A DNA stretch of 46,824 nt from positions 1-46,824 of the IMG/VR virus record IMGVR_UViG_3300020156_000003; one strand, given 5' to 3'. Position 1 is the first letter of the stretch. The number at the start of each line of letters is the position of its first letter. The position numbers were made by a program, and so were the translations under genes. Below, in pieces: positions 27,935 to 36,495 of the stretch. Below the pieces are notes generated by a model, which had not been told where the DNA came from, made no database searches, and was given only the letters and a program-made list of their open reading frames with translations. This DNA comes from a virus.

Positions 27935-28268
27935 CAAAACCTGTCGCATCCAGCTCTCGGCCGGCAAGGATGTCTACGGCCAGCCCAAGCCGGGGCGCTA
28001 CGTCACCGAGCGCTGCGCCATCGTCAAGCTTGTCATCACGTCCGACAAGACATCTGTGCGCGCTGACAGCAGTGCCTCGCGCGGCAACTCCAAGGAGACG
28101 GAGGCCAACTCGGTGATTCTGTTGGCGCCGACCACCGAGGCCAAGATCGACGACATCATCGACGTCGCTGGCGCCCGCCTGCAAATCGTGGGCAAGTCGC
28201 CGCAGCATGACGTGACCGGCCGCCTGGATCACTACGAGGTCATCGCGCAAATCTGGAGCAAGAAATGA
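27921..28268 (+). CDS. Head-tail adaptor-like protein
   Basis: The 115-residue product looks like a compact beta-barrel adaptor: CRIQLSAGKDVYGQPKPGRY, a Ser-rich loop and DDIIDVAGARLQIVGKSP, ending HYEVIAQIWSKK. Size and order match head-closure proteins. It begins inside the previous gene and overlaps the next by 4 bp. Confidence 0.6.
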   Translation: MFLPNKTCRIQLSAGKDVYGQPKPGRYVTERCAIVKLVITSDKTSVRADSSASRGNSKETEANSVILLAPTTEAKIDDIIDVAGARLQIVGKSPQHDVTGRLDHYEVIAQIWSKK

Positions 28269-28648
28269 ATTTGATGCCACTTGCTGACCGCCTGGAGGCC
28301 GCCGGCCTTGGCACCAAGGGCGTAGACCTGTTTCTAAACATGATGCCGGCCGACGTGACCACGGCCATCATGATGCGCCCGCCGCTGCGCGGCACGCCGA
28401 TCGATTGGGAGCTTCCCGGCTTCTACAAGGCCGAGTTCCAGTTGATCGTGCGCAGTCCGTCCTACGAGGACGGCCTGGCGTTGACCAATCAGGTGGTCGA
28501 CGCGCTGACGATCATCCAGGAGGAGGTTGTCGGCCCGCTCGCCTTCAACTACTGCCGCCCGCGCACCGAGCCGGTCGCGTTTCCGATCTCCGAGGGCAAC
28601 CTCTTGGAGTTCAATGTCTATTTCGACGCCTGCTACGTGAAGGGCTGA
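28265..28648 (+). CDS. Tail terminator / minor capsid-like protein
   Basis: The 127-residue product has MNLMPLADRLEAAGLGTKGV, a conserved-looking PLRGTPIDWELPGFYKAEFQ and the ring-forming strand FQLIVRSPSYEDGLALTNQV. This layout matches small tail-completion proteins that cap the tail tube at the head joint. Position just before the gp10-like gene agrees. Confidence 0.65.
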   Translation: MNLMPLADRLEAAGLGTKGVDLFLNMMPADVTTAIMMRPPLRGTPIDWELPGFYKAEFQLIVRSPSYEDGLALTNQVVDALTIIQEEVVGPLAFNYCRPRTEPVAFPISEGNLLEFNVYFDACYVKG

Positions 28649-28649
28649 T

Positions 28650-29123
28650 ATGCCGATGGTCGTCAACGGCGTCCTGTCCGTGCAGGAGATGCTGCTCAAC
28701 CTGGATCACGAAGGCGCGCGCCGCGTGGTGCGCGAGCTATACAAGCAGGCGCTCAAGACGCGCGACCTGGCGCGCAAGTTTGCGCCGGTGGACGAGGGCA
28801 ATCTGGAGGAGGCCATCAAGGTGCATCCGGACGAACTCGGCGTCAAGCGCGACGCCTTCGGTCGCTTCGCGCGCACCGAGGTCGAGGTCTACATCGACAT
28901 GGACATGCCGATCGACGGCCGCGACGGCAAGACCGTGGGCGACTATGCCTACATCCAGCATGAATGGCTGACTCCGTACGGGCCGTGGAAGCTCGGCGAG
29001 AAGTCGGTCAGGAAGCAGAATGGGCAATCCGAGCAGGTCGGCGGCGGTTTTCTGGAGCGCGCCGCGCAGGCGATCGAAGATGAAATTGAAGACGCCCTAC
29101 TGGACATCCTGAACGATTTGTAG
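28650..29123 (+). CDS. HK97 gp10-like tail-completion protein
   Basis: The 157-residue protein has RRVVRELYKQALKTRDLARK, FAPVDEGNLEEAIKV and the family-typical DYAYIQHEW before GGGFLERAAQAIEDEIED. HK97 gp10-type proteins connect the head-closure ring and tail. It is the last gene before the tail-tube promoter, 2 bp after its neighbour. Confidence 0.75.
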   Translation: MPMVVNGVLSVQEMLLNLDHEGARRVVRELYKQALKTRDLARKFAPVDEGNLEEAIKVHPDELGVKRDAFGRFARTEVEVYIDMDMPIDGRDGKTVGDYAYIQHEWLTPYGPWKLGEKSVRKQNGQSEQVGGGFLERAAQAIEDEIEDALLDILNDL

Positions 29124-29126
29124 TAG

Positions 29127-29178
29127 TGGAAATAAAAGGCGTTTTGTGCTATAGTCGCCGCTCAGTCACAAGTGACTT
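29127..29178 (+). promoter_or_regulatory. Tail-tube promoter with downstream dyad
   Basis: An extended -10, TGC-TATAGT (29147-29155), has a weak -35 TGGAAA (29127-29132). The dyad CAGTCACAAGTGACTT (29163-29178) covers the predicted start. Alternatively TCGCCG then the same 17-bp spacer as at 25713 and TAACAA would align with the cassettes at 25707 and 30060. Confidence 0.6.
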
Positions 29179-29206
29179 AACAACCTCTTTGCAAAGGAGT
29201 TTTTGA

Positions 29207-30058
29207 ATGAGTGATACCAAAAACGTCAAGCTGGGCGTTTGCAAGGCATTCTTCGACGGGAATGACCTTGGCTACACCAAGGGCGGCGTGGAAGTGACGG
29301 TTACGACCGAAACCCACAAAGTCGAAATCGACCAGTTCGGCAAGACCCCGATCAACGAATACATCATGGGCCGCAGCGTCCAGGCGAAGGTTCCGCTGGC
29401 CGAAACCACGCTGGACAACATGGTGCGCATCATGCCTGGCGCGACCCTGACCGAAACCGGCGGCAGCAAGGCGACCGGTACGATCACCATCGCCACCAAT
29501 CCGGCCGACGGCGAAACCATCCTGGTCAACGGCGCCACCTTCACCTTCAAGACCGTTGCGGCCGGCGCCAATGACGTCGCCATCGGCGGCACATCGAACG
29601 TCACCGCTACCAACCTGGCGGCCAAGTTGAATTCGTCCGTCATCGCCTCCGTCGCGAAGGCCGATTACACCGCGGCGACCAACGTCGTGACCGTCACCTA
29701 CGGCAGCAAGTCCGTCGCCGGTAACGGCTTTACCCTGGCAACCGGCACCGCCGGCGTCAAGGTCACGATGTCGGGCGCAACCCTGGCCGGCGGCGCCGAC
29801 GTGACCGAGGCGTATGTCGAAGTGACCTCCGGCGTTGGCACTGACCTGCTTTCGATCGCCAAGGAGCTGCGCCTGCACCCGGTCGCGCTGCCGGACAACG
29901 ACTACTCGGAAGACTTCGTCATTCCGCTGACCGCGACTGCCGGCGCGCTGAACTTCGCCTACAAGCTGGAAGATGAGCGCGTCTACAACGTGGAGTTCAA
30001 CGGCTACCCGGATCCGGTGACGAACAAGCTGTTCTACGTCGGCAAGGCTCCCGTGTAA
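29207..30058 (+). CDS. Major tail tube protein with inserted Ig-like domain
   Basis: The 283-residue product has a tube-type N-terminus (CKAFFDGNDLGYTKGGVEVT, VEIDQFGKTPINEYI) and ends AYKLEDERVYNVEFNGYPDP, typical of siphophage tube subunits. Between about residues 85 and 200 lies GTITIATNPADGETILVNGA through GTAGVKVTMSGATLAGGAD, a Thr/Ala/Gly-rich Ig-like domain found in many phage structural proteins and probably displayed on the tube surface. The ribosome site is AAAGGAG. It has its own promoter and is followed by a second promoter. Confidence 0.85.
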   Translation: MSDTKNVKLGVCKAFFDGNDLGYTKGGVEVTVTTETHKVEIDQFGKTPINEYIMGRSVQAKVPLAETTLDNMVRIMPGATLTETGGSKATGTITIATNPADGETILVNGATFTFKTVAAGANDVAIGGTSNVTATNLAAKLNSSVIASVAKADYTAATNVVTVTYGSKSVAGNGFTLATGTAGVKVTMSGATLAGGADVTEAYVEVTSGVGTDLLSIAKELRLHPVALPDNDYSEDFVIPLTATAGALNFAYKLEDERVYNVEFNGYPDPVTNKLFYVGKAPV

Positions 30059-30059
30059 C

Positions 30060-30088
30060 TTGCGACTCAGTCACAAGTGACTTAGAAT
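30060..30088 (+). promoter_or_regulatory. Second copy of the promoter-dyad cassette
   Basis: TTGCGA, spacer CTCAGTCACAAGTGACT and TAGAAT are base-for-base the same as at 25707-25735. Transcription would begin near 30095, about 17 nt before a terminator hairpin. Confidence 0.75.
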
Positions 30089-30111
30089 AGAACTTCCGAA
30101 ACCTAGACCAA

Positions 30112-30140
30112 GGCCGGCTGCCATTAAGCCGGCCTGTTTT
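30112..30140 (+). terminator. Intrinsic terminator
   Basis: GGCCGGCT (30112-30119) pairs with AGCCGGCC (30127-30134), then TGTTTT. It follows the tail-tube gene and the promoter at 30060. Confidence 0.8.
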
Positions 30141-30158
30141 ACAAGAAGGAGCTGTGAA

Positions 30159-30500
30159 ATGGCAAAGATTCTGAACGTCGACAAGCTGTCCGCCAAGTCC
30201 GACAAGGCGCGCGAACTGCGCATGAACGGCGTGGCGTACCCGGTCGTGGAAATGACCGTCGACAACTTCCTCGCCACCACCAAGACCGCCATCGCTCTGA
30301 CCAAGGATGCCGAGGCGACGATGGACATGGCCGTTGAAGCCACCATCGACGCCATTCTGCGCAGCGTCCCGAGCCTGCCGCGTGCCGAACTCGGCGGCCT
30401 GTCGCTGGCGCAGTTGAACGTCATTGCCGCCTTCGTGCGCGGCGACGAAATCGACGAAGCCGAAGATGCGCCGGAAGGCGAGGGCGAAGCGGGAAAGTAA
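30159..30500 (+). CDS. Tail assembly chaperone gpG-like
   Basis: The 113-residue product starts at ATG 30159 behind AAGGAG. It is helical with an acidic end (DEIDEAEDAPEGEGEAGK). It lies between tube and tape-measure genes, the fixed place of gpG-type chaperones, which coat the tape measure during tail assembly. The last codons hold the slippery heptamer GGGAAAG (30491-30497) in the correct phase, immediately before TAA, so some ribosomes should shift to make the longer product. Confidence 0.85.
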   Translation: MAKILNVDKLSAKSDKARELRMNGVAYPVVEMTVDNFLATTKTAIALTKDAEATMDMAVEATIDAILRSVPSLPRAELGGLSLAQLNVIAAFVRGDEIDEAEDAPEGEGEAGK

Positions 30501-30832
30501 GTCGCCCGAAGATTGAGGAGATCGACTTCGGTTTCTTCTTCTGTCGGGTGATGCACTTCTACGGACAGACCTACGAGGCGATGCTCGCGTTGCCTCTCAA
30601 AACCTTCTGGCTCCTGAACGAAAACATCGATCGGATCCAGGCGCAGAAGGACGCACGCTCGCTTGACCTGGCGCGGATTTCCCAAGCCGTCGGCGACGCA
30701 CCACAGCAATTCCGGCAGCAGCTCGTCATCGAGGCCGGAACGATCGTCAAGGTGGCCGAGGAAAGCCCTCTGGCGGCCAGGCGTGACGAGGCGGGATTTG
30801 CGGAGCTGAAACGGATGGCAAAGTTGATGTAA
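30159..30832 (+). CDS. Tail assembly chaperone gpGT-like (-1 frameshift product)
   Basis: A -1 shift at G-GGA-AAG (30491-30497), the same heptamer and phase as in phage lambda G-T, joins the 113-aa G part to 111 further residues read from 30497. The extension begins VSRPKIEEIDFGFFFCRVMH and is open to 30832, with no stop in between. The extension frame has no good independent start (the GTG at 30548 lacks a ribosome site). The fusion, about 224 aa, would recruit the tube protein to the tape measure. Frameshifting is inferred from sequence, not shown. Confidence 0.88.
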
Positions 30833-30837
30833 ACGCC

Positions 30838-30855
30838 TAAGTCACCAGTGACTTT
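30838..30855. promoter_or_regulatory. Dyad operator before tape-measure gene
   Basis: TAAGTCACCAGTGACTTT is a perfect dyad 25 bp upstream of ATG 30880. No convincing -35/-10 pair surrounds it, so it may be an isolated site. Confidence 0.65.
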
Positions 30856-30879
30856 GGCACCAAGCATGAGGTCTTGAGC

Positions 30880-33800
30880 ATGGCAATTGGTAAGGAAATC
30901 AAGGTTGTTCTGAGTCTGGACAAGGACGGGTTCTCCGTCGGACTGCGGGACGCCAACGGCCAGCTCAAGACGATCGCCAAGCAGATGGAGCAGACATCCG
31001 GCTCCGTCAAACGCATGGAAGACCACATGCACTCGTTCGGGCAGAAGATGCACCGGACGGTCATGACGCTCGGCATGGCGCGTTTTGCGCTCATGGACGT
31101 GCATGACATTTTCCTGGCCTTCCCGAAGGCGGTCTTGAAGACCGGCGGGGAGGTCGAGCGCCTGACCAAGCTGATGGAGGGGTTGTCCTCCGAAACTGAC
31201 AAGGTCAAGAAAAAGGCCGAGGCGCTGGCAAACACCAAGTTCCTGTTCAACATGGCGCAGAACGCGCCGTTCGAGGTCAAGGCCATCGGCGACGCGTTCG
31301 TGAAGCTGAAGACTGGCGGCCTCGATCCGACCAACGGCTCGCTGCAAGCGCTCATTGACGGCGTCTCCCGATTCGGCGGAACGTCCGATCACCTGCACCG
31401 CGCTTCCATTGCGATTCAGCAGATGGGCGGCAAGGGCAAGATTTCGATGGAAGAACTGCGCCAGCAGATCGGTGAAGCTGTGCCGAACGCGATGGAGGCG
31501 ATGGCGCAGGGTTTCGACATGACCGTTGCCGAGCTGGACAAGGCGGTGTCGAAGGGCACCGTGTCGGCCGCGCAGGGCTTGAAGAAGATGCTGACCGTCA
31601 TGGGAATCCAGAATGCCGGCGCCGCCGCCGAAATGATGGGCACCTGGACGGGTATGCTGGAGCAGTTGAAGACCAAGTGGGAACTGTTCAAGCTCGACAT
31701 CGGCGGTTCGGGCATGTTCGACACGTCCAAGGCTGCGCTGCAAGAGCTGCTTGACGCCTTCAACGGTGAGCAGTCGGGCGACTTTGCGCGGTCGATTGGC
31801 CGCACTATGAACGACATTGCGCTGTCGATCATCAACGCGACCAAGACGGTCGTCGAATTCCGCGAAGAAATCGGGTCGGCTGCCAAAATGTTCGTGATCT
31901 ATTGGGGCGCGGCTAAGGCTGCCGGCGCCCTGGCGGCAATCAAAGGGCAGTTTGACAGCCTGCGCGCAACGCAGGCGATGTCGGCCGCCTGGACGCAGGC
32001 GTATGCGGAGAATCAGGCGCGCAGCAAGGCCGCCTGGGCGGCCGCCAATGCCGCCGGCGTCAACAAGGTCATTGTTGAGAACCAGCGCGAGATCGCTGCC
32101 GAGAAGGCGAAGACCGCCGCGCTGCACACCGAGCAACTGCGCCAGTTGCGCAACCAGATCGCGACCAACGAGGCGATTCTGGCCGCCAACCGCAAGCGCA
32201 TTCTCGAAGCGCAACTGCTGGAGCAGGAAGTCGCGCGTAGTGCCGCGGTGCGCGCGGTCGCCGCCGGCACCGCCAATGCCGCACAGGACTTGGAGGCGCA
32301 GGTATTGATGCGCAAGGCCGAGCAGGCGCGCAACGCCGCCGACCAGGCGGGTGAATACAGCAAGAGGCTGGCGGAGCAGACCGTGGCGCTCCAGAACCAG
32401 AGGGCGGCACTGGAAAACTCCAAGCGCGCCATCTCCGACAAGGCCCGCGCACTGATGGGCCTGAACGGCCACCTGCGGATGGCCGTCGAGGCGCACAAGG
32501 AGCAGGCCGCCGCCATCACCAAGGCCAACACTGCAATGGGGCTGATGGGCAGCGCTGCGCAGACCGTCATTGGCGGCATTCGCAACATGCTGTCCGGTAT
32601 GAACGGGCTGATCATTGCCATCATGGCGGTCGCCTACGCCTGGGACTTCTTCAGTAGCAAGGCGAAGAAGGCTGCGGAGGATGCGCAGTACGCCCTGAAC
32701 ATCAAGGACATGGCCGAGCGCCAGCAGACCAACAAGGAATCGATCGAGGGTACCGAGCGCCAGATCGCCAAGGATCGCTCGAAGGTCGACGCCAACAACG
32801 TCGAGATCGCGCTGGAAAAATCCAATCCGCTCTACCATCACAAGAAAGAGGGCGCGGCCATGCGCGCGCGTGTGGAGGCGCTGGAGGCGGACAACAAGAA
32901 GCTGCTGAAGGCGATCAGTGACGCGGAGCAGGGGCTGGCTGCCGGCAAGAAGGACTTTGAGGAGCGCACCGTACAGTCGCGCGCCTACGAGTTGCAGACG
33001 GCTGCCGACACCAAGGCGCTCAAGGCGATCGACAAGCTGCAAGGCGACCGCAGCAAGATCGTCGAGGAATTCAAGAAGAAGACCGCGCCAAGCACGGCAG
33101 AAACCGAAGCCTACAAGAAATCGCTGCGTGCCAAGGATGTGGAGATCCTGGAGGCGCAGCGCACGTCGCTGCTGGCATCGGCCGAGGAATATCGCAAGCT
33201 GGCCCAGGATGCCGAGAAGACTGAGATTCAGAAGCAGTCCTACCTGGCGGCGGCCGCCGGCCTGGACAAGCGCCGCGCCGACCTGGCGGAAAACATCAAG
33301 TCCCGCACGGAAGATTTCAACCCGATGGCGGGCAAGGACGATAAGGACAAGGGCAAGGGGCTGACCCCTACTGACGACCTGCTGTCGGCGATCGCGCGCG
33401 ACAAGCGCAAGCTAACCGACGCGACGCAGGAGATGGACAAGCTCAACGGCGAGATCGTCGACGTGGCGGCACTGCGCAAGCAGGCTAACGAGCAGGTCGC
33501 GCAGATCGTCGAGCTGGATCGGCACCGTAAGATCGTTCACAAGCCGGAAGACGTGGCGCTGGCCGAGAAGCTGCGTTTTGAAAACCTGATGATCGAGGAC
33601 GCTCTCAAGCTGCAAAGCGCCATCGTGCCGAAGGTGGAGGAGCAGCGTGAGCGTCTGCGCCAGTTGCAGGAGCGGATCGCTTCGGGCGATTACCGCGAGC
33701 GCCCGGTCAGTGAGGACGAAAAGATGCTCGCGATGCTGGAGCGGCGCAAGGCGTCGCTCGCGGACGCCGCCGCGGCGATGGATCCGGTCATCGCCAAGCA

Positions 33801-35058
33801 ACGCGAGCTGCTGGAAGTGGGGCGTTCGGTCGACGTTGCCGTGGGCATCATCGGCAATGAGCGAAACCTCCAAGACCTGCGCATCGCCACAATTCGCAAT
33901 GCCCGCGAGAGGATCGGCGCCGAACATCAGCGCGAGATTGCTGACGTACAGGCGAAATACAGCTTCTTGATCAGCAAGGCAAAGGAGAATTCGGCCGAGC
34001 GCGTCCGCCTTGAGCAGCAGATGGCCGAGGAGATTCGCCTTACCAATGAGCGTCTGGTGATTGCGTTGGAGTCGCCGCTGGACAGAATGTCGCGCGATTG
34101 GGAGGACACCTACGAGGCGATCTCCCAGGCGCAGGCAAATTGGGGCGAGGGCTTCGTCGACATGCTGACCGCCAATCTCGGCAAGGGCCGAATGGAGGTC
34201 GGCGCGTTCGTACGCGGCGTGCTGCAAGACATCGTCAACGCCAAGCTGAAAGAGCAATTGGCGCTTCCGTTGAACAACATCCTGTCGAGCGCCGGCGGCG
34301 CGCTGATGGGCGGACTGTTTGCGCCGCCTGTCAAGGCGGCTACCGACGAGACGGTTGCCGAGTCGGCCCGTTTGCTGGCGATGAACGCCGCCGCGGAGAA
34401 GGCGACCGAAGGGCTGGCTGACGTTGCCAGCAAGGGCGCGGCCGAGGCGGTCAAGGGCGCGGTGATGTCGGGCATGTCTGACGCTAAGGCGGCCGGCACT
34501 GCGGAAGTGCTGTCGATGTCCTTCATGAAGACGACCTCGGCGGCCGAAATGCTGGCACTGGCGCTGCAACAGGCGGCATCGGCCGCGGGCGGCAACGCGG
34601 GCGGCAGCCTGGTCAGCGGCCTGCTAGGCGGCATGGGCGCGGCCGACTATGTTAGCGGCGGCACCGCCGGCGCAAGCTGGACGTCCGGCTTTGACCTGAC
34701 CGGCTTTGCCAATGGCGGGATCATGACCGGCCTGGGGCCGGTGCAGTTGCGCAAGTACGCCAATGGCGGCATCGCCAACTCCCCGCAACTGGCACTGTAT
34801 GGCGAAGGCTCGATGCATGAAGCGTATGTGCCGCTGCCGGACGGCCGCTCGATTCCCGTGACCATGCGGGGCGGGCAGCAAGCGCCCGAGGCACCCTCTG
34901 TAACGGTCAACGTGATCAACCAGAGCGGCCAACAGGTCAACGCGCAGCAGGGCAACCTGCGCTTCGATGGCAAGGGCTATATTCTCGACGTGGTGATGAC
35001 CGCGGCCAACGCCCCCGGCCCGTTTCGCGACAACCTGAAGAATGCTGTGAAAGGATAA
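30880..35058 (+). CDS. Tape measure protein
   Basis: ATG 30880 is chosen over TTG 30874 because GAGG lies 8 bp before it. The 1392-residue protein has the tape-measure N-terminal domain (QNAPFEVKAIGDAFVKLKTG, QQMGGKGKISMEELRQQIGE), long coiled coils, a membrane helix near residue 575 (GLIIAIMAVAYAWDFF) and a lambda H-like C-terminal region (NWGEGFVDMLTANLGKGRME, LKEQLALPLNNILSSAGGAL). It sets tail length; at the usual ~1.5 angstrom per residue the tail would be about 200 nm. A large open frame on the opposite strand is a codon-bias shadow. Confidence 0.93.
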   Translation: MAIGKEIKVVLSLDKDGFSVGLRDANGQLKTIAKQMEQTSGSVKRMEDHMHSFGQKMHRTVMTLGMARFALMDVHDIFLAFPKAVLKTGGEVERLTKLMEGLSSETDKVKKKAEALANTKFLFNMAQNAPFEVKAIGDAFVKLKTGGLDPTNGSLQALIDGVSRFGGTSDHLHRASIAIQQMGGKGKISMEELRQQIGEAVPNAMEAMAQGFDMTVAELDKAVSKGTVSAAQGLKKMLTVMGIQNAGAAAEMMGTWTGMLEQLKTKWELFKLDIGGSGMFDTSKAALQELLDAFNGEQSGDFARSIGRTMNDIALSIINATKTVVEFREEIGSAAKMFVIYWGAAKAAGALAAIKGQFDSLRATQAMSAAWTQAYAENQARSKAAWAAANAAGVNKVIVENQREIAAEKAKTAALHTEQLRQLRNQIATNEAILAANRKRILEAQLLEQEVARSAAVRAVAAGTANAAQDLEAQVLMRKAEQARNAADQAGEYSKRLAEQTVALQNQRAALENSKRAISDKARALMGLNGHLRMAVEAHKEQAAAITKANTAMGLMGSAAQTVIGGIRNMLSGMNGLIIAIMAVAYAWDFFSSKAKKAAEDAQYALNIKDMAERQQTNKESIEGTERQIAKDRSKVDANNVEIALEKSNPLYHHKKEGAAMRARVEALEADNKKLLKAISDAEQGLAAGKKDFEERTVQSRAYELQTAADTKALKAIDKLQGDRSKIVEEFKKKTAPSTAETEAYKKSLRAKDVEILEAQRTSLLASAEEYRKLAQDAEKTEIQKQSYLAAAAGLDKRRADLAENIKSRTEDFNPMAGKDDKDKGKGLTPTDDLLSAIARDKRKLTDATQEMDKLNGEIVDVAALRKQANEQVAQIVELDRHRKIVHKPEDVALAEKLRFENLMIEDALKLQSAIVPKVEEQRERLRQLQERIASGDYRERPVSEDEKMLAMLERRKASLADAAAAMDPVIAKQRELLEVGRSVDVAVGIIGNERNLQDLRIATIRNARERIGAEHQREIADVQAKYSFLISKAKENSAERVRLEQQMAEEIRLTNERLVIALESPLDRMSRDWEDTYEAISQAQANWGEGFVDMLTANLGKGRMEVGAFVRGVLQDIVNAKLKEQLALPLNNILSSAGGALMGGLFAPPVKAATDETVAESARLLAMNAAAEKATEGLADVASKGAAEAVKGAVMSGMSDAKAAGTAEVLSMSFMKTTSAAEMLALALQQAASAAGGNAGGSLVSGLLGGMGAADYVSGGTAGASWTSGFDLTGFANGGIMTGLGPVQLRKYANGGIANSPQLALYGEGSMHEAYVPLPDGRSIPVTMRGGQQAPEAPSVTVNVINQSGQQVNAQQGNLRFDGKGYILDVVMTAANAPGPFRDNLKNAVKG

Positions 35059-35061
35059 CTG

Positions 35062-35433
35062 ATGCCGAACCCCGTTTTCCCGACCCTGGCCCTGACCAAC
35101 GGCGGCCAGGACTCGAAGGTCTACAACGTCGAGCAGGAGGATCCCGCGCTCAAGTCCGACCTGGAGGGTGGCTACGTGGTGTCGCGGGCAAAACATACCC
35201 GCAAGCCGCGCAAGACCTTCACCACCGGCTACCGCGCCGTCTCGGACGCAGACCGCAAGATGCTCCAAAACTTCTACGATACCGTGCGCGGCGGCGCCGT
35301 CATCTTCGATTGGACGGATCCGGTGGACGGCATCGTCTATCAAGTGCGCTTCGTGGAAAAGTTGCAATGGAAATATGTCGGCATTGGCGAGGCGAAGCTG
35401 TGGGACGTGCAATTCCGCGTCCAGCAGGCGTGA
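35062..35433 (+). CDS. Minor tail protein, gpM-like
   Basis: The 123-residue product has RKPRKTFTTGYRAVSDADRK, GGAVIFDWTDPVDGIVYQVR and a closing KLWDVQFRVQQA, the strand pattern of lambda gpM-type tail-tip proteins. It lies between the tape measure and the gpL-like gene, as in lambda. Its ribosome site is AAAGGATAAC. Confidence 0.75.
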   Translation: MPNPVFPTLALTNGGQDSKVYNVEQEDPALKSDLEGGYVVSRAKHTRKPRKTFTTGYRAVSDADRKMLQNFYDTVRGGAVIFDWTDPVDGIVYQVRFVEKLQWKYVGIGEAKLWDVQFRVQQA

Positions 35434-35437
35434 TCGG

Positions 35438-35466
35438 TTGATAAGTCATAAGTGACTTAGTATAAT
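35438..35466 (+). promoter_or_regulatory. Promoter with dyad filling the spacer
   Basis: TTGATA (35438-35443), a 17-bp spacer and a perfect TATAAT (35461-35466). The dyad AAGTCATAAGTGACTT (35443-35458) occupies the spacer. The predicted start near 35473 leaves about 5 nt before ATG 35478, with no Shine-Dalgarno. Confidence 0.8.
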
Positions 35467-35477
35467 CCACAGTCACT

Positions 35478-36110
35478 ATGAGCAAATCCCTATCCGTCGC
35501 AAGCGTCATCGAGAAGAACCGGCTGTCCTCGGACACGCCCTGGCTGATCACGCTCGACATCGACGTAATTGATCCCGCCACCGGCGACAAGGTCGAGACG
35601 ATCTACTTGGTGCGCAACACCGAGCCGATTACCTTCAACGGCCACGCCTACCAGCCCGCATCCTTCGACATCGAACTGAAGGAGGAGAGCGGCAGCCAGC
35701 AGACCGTCAAGCTGTCCATCAAGGATTACAGCAAGGCGGTGCAGGCCAAGATGCAGCAGTACGCCGGCGGCGTCGGGTTTCATGTCGCGGTCATGGTGGT
35801 CAACGCCGGCAACCTCGACGCGCCGCCGGAGATCGTCGAGAACTTCGAGGTCATCGGCGCCTCGTCGGCCAATTACGTCTGCTCGTTCTCCCTCGGCGCG
35901 GAGAACGCGCTGACCAAGACCTTTCCGCGCCGCCGGCAGACCCGCGACTTTTGTCAGTGGCGCTACAAGGGCGAGCAGTGCGGCTATAGCGGCCCGATGC
36001 AGTCCTGCGACCTGACGCTGGCTGGCCCGAACGGCTGCAAGGCGCACAACAACACGATTCGCTTTGGCGCCTTCCCCGGTATCAATACGCGGGATGTCAA
36101 CTATGGCTGA
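35478..36110 (+). CDS. Tail-tip protein, gpL-like Fe-S protein
   Basis: The 210-residue product ends with the gpL signature: Cys159 in RDFCQWRYKGEQCGY, then Cys168, Cys177 and Cys187, followed by NNTIRFGAFPGIN. In lambda gpL these four Cys bind an iron-sulfur cluster. The N-terminal part (PWLITLDIDVIDPATGDKVE, IELKEESGSQQTVKLSIKDY) is strand-rich as in tail hub proteins. It overlaps the next gene by 8 bp. Confidence 0.87.
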   Translation: MSKSLSVASVIEKNRLSSDTPWLITLDIDVIDPATGDKVETIYLVRNTEPITFNGHAYQPASFDIELKEESGSQQTVKLSIKDYSKAVQAKMQQYAGGVGFHVAVMVVNAGNLDAPPEIVENFEVIGASSANYVCSFSLGAENALTKTFPRRRQTRDFCQWRYKGEQCGYSGPMQSCDLTLAGPNGCKAHNNTIRFGAFPGINTRDVNYG

Positions 36111-36495
36111 TTTTGCCGATTTGATCGGTGTGCCGTTTGAGTACGGGGGCCGCGGCCCCGACACGTTCGATTGCTATGGGCTGGTGCTGGAGATGGCGCG
36201 GCGCGACGGCAAGGCGCTGCCGGACTTCGGTGACGGCGCTGACTGGATGCTGCCCGGTAAGCAGAACCGGGTGGCGGCCATGATGGGCGCCTCGATGCCG
36301 CAATGGAAACAGATTGAAAGCCGACCTGGCGCCGTGGTGCTGATTCGCATCGGGCGCTTCGTGTCGCATGTGGCCTATCAGATCGACCACTACCGCATGA
36401 TCCACGCGTGGGATCAGAGCAACGGCGTGTCGATCGTGAAGATTGATGAATGGCGGCACCGGATTGTGGGGTTCTACGAGTATGTCGGAAACTAA
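36103..36495 (+). CDS. NlpC/P60 peptidase, tail-tip gpK-like
   Basis: The 130-residue product has GVPFEYGGRGPDTFDCYGLV with catalytic Cys24, VSHVAYQIDHYR with probable catalytic His89, and IHAW downstream, matching the NlpC/P60 fold. gpK-type peptidases sit in the tail tip and are thought to open peptidoglycan during DNA entry. It lacks the JAB domain of lambda gpK. ATG 36103 overlaps the gpL-like gene. Confidence 0.85.
   Translation: MADFADLIGVPFEYGGRGPDTFDCYGLVLEMARRDGKALPDFGDGADWMLPGKQNRVAAMMGASMPQWKQIESRPGAVVLIRIGRFVSHVAYQIDHYRMIHAWDQSNGVSIVKIDEWRHRIVGFYEYVGN

Noticed and set aside
30571-33042. 823-codon open frame on the minus strand inside the tape-measure gene
   Set aside because: The plus-strand frame has clear tape-measure domains; the antisense frame is low-complexity and arises from GC-rich third positions.
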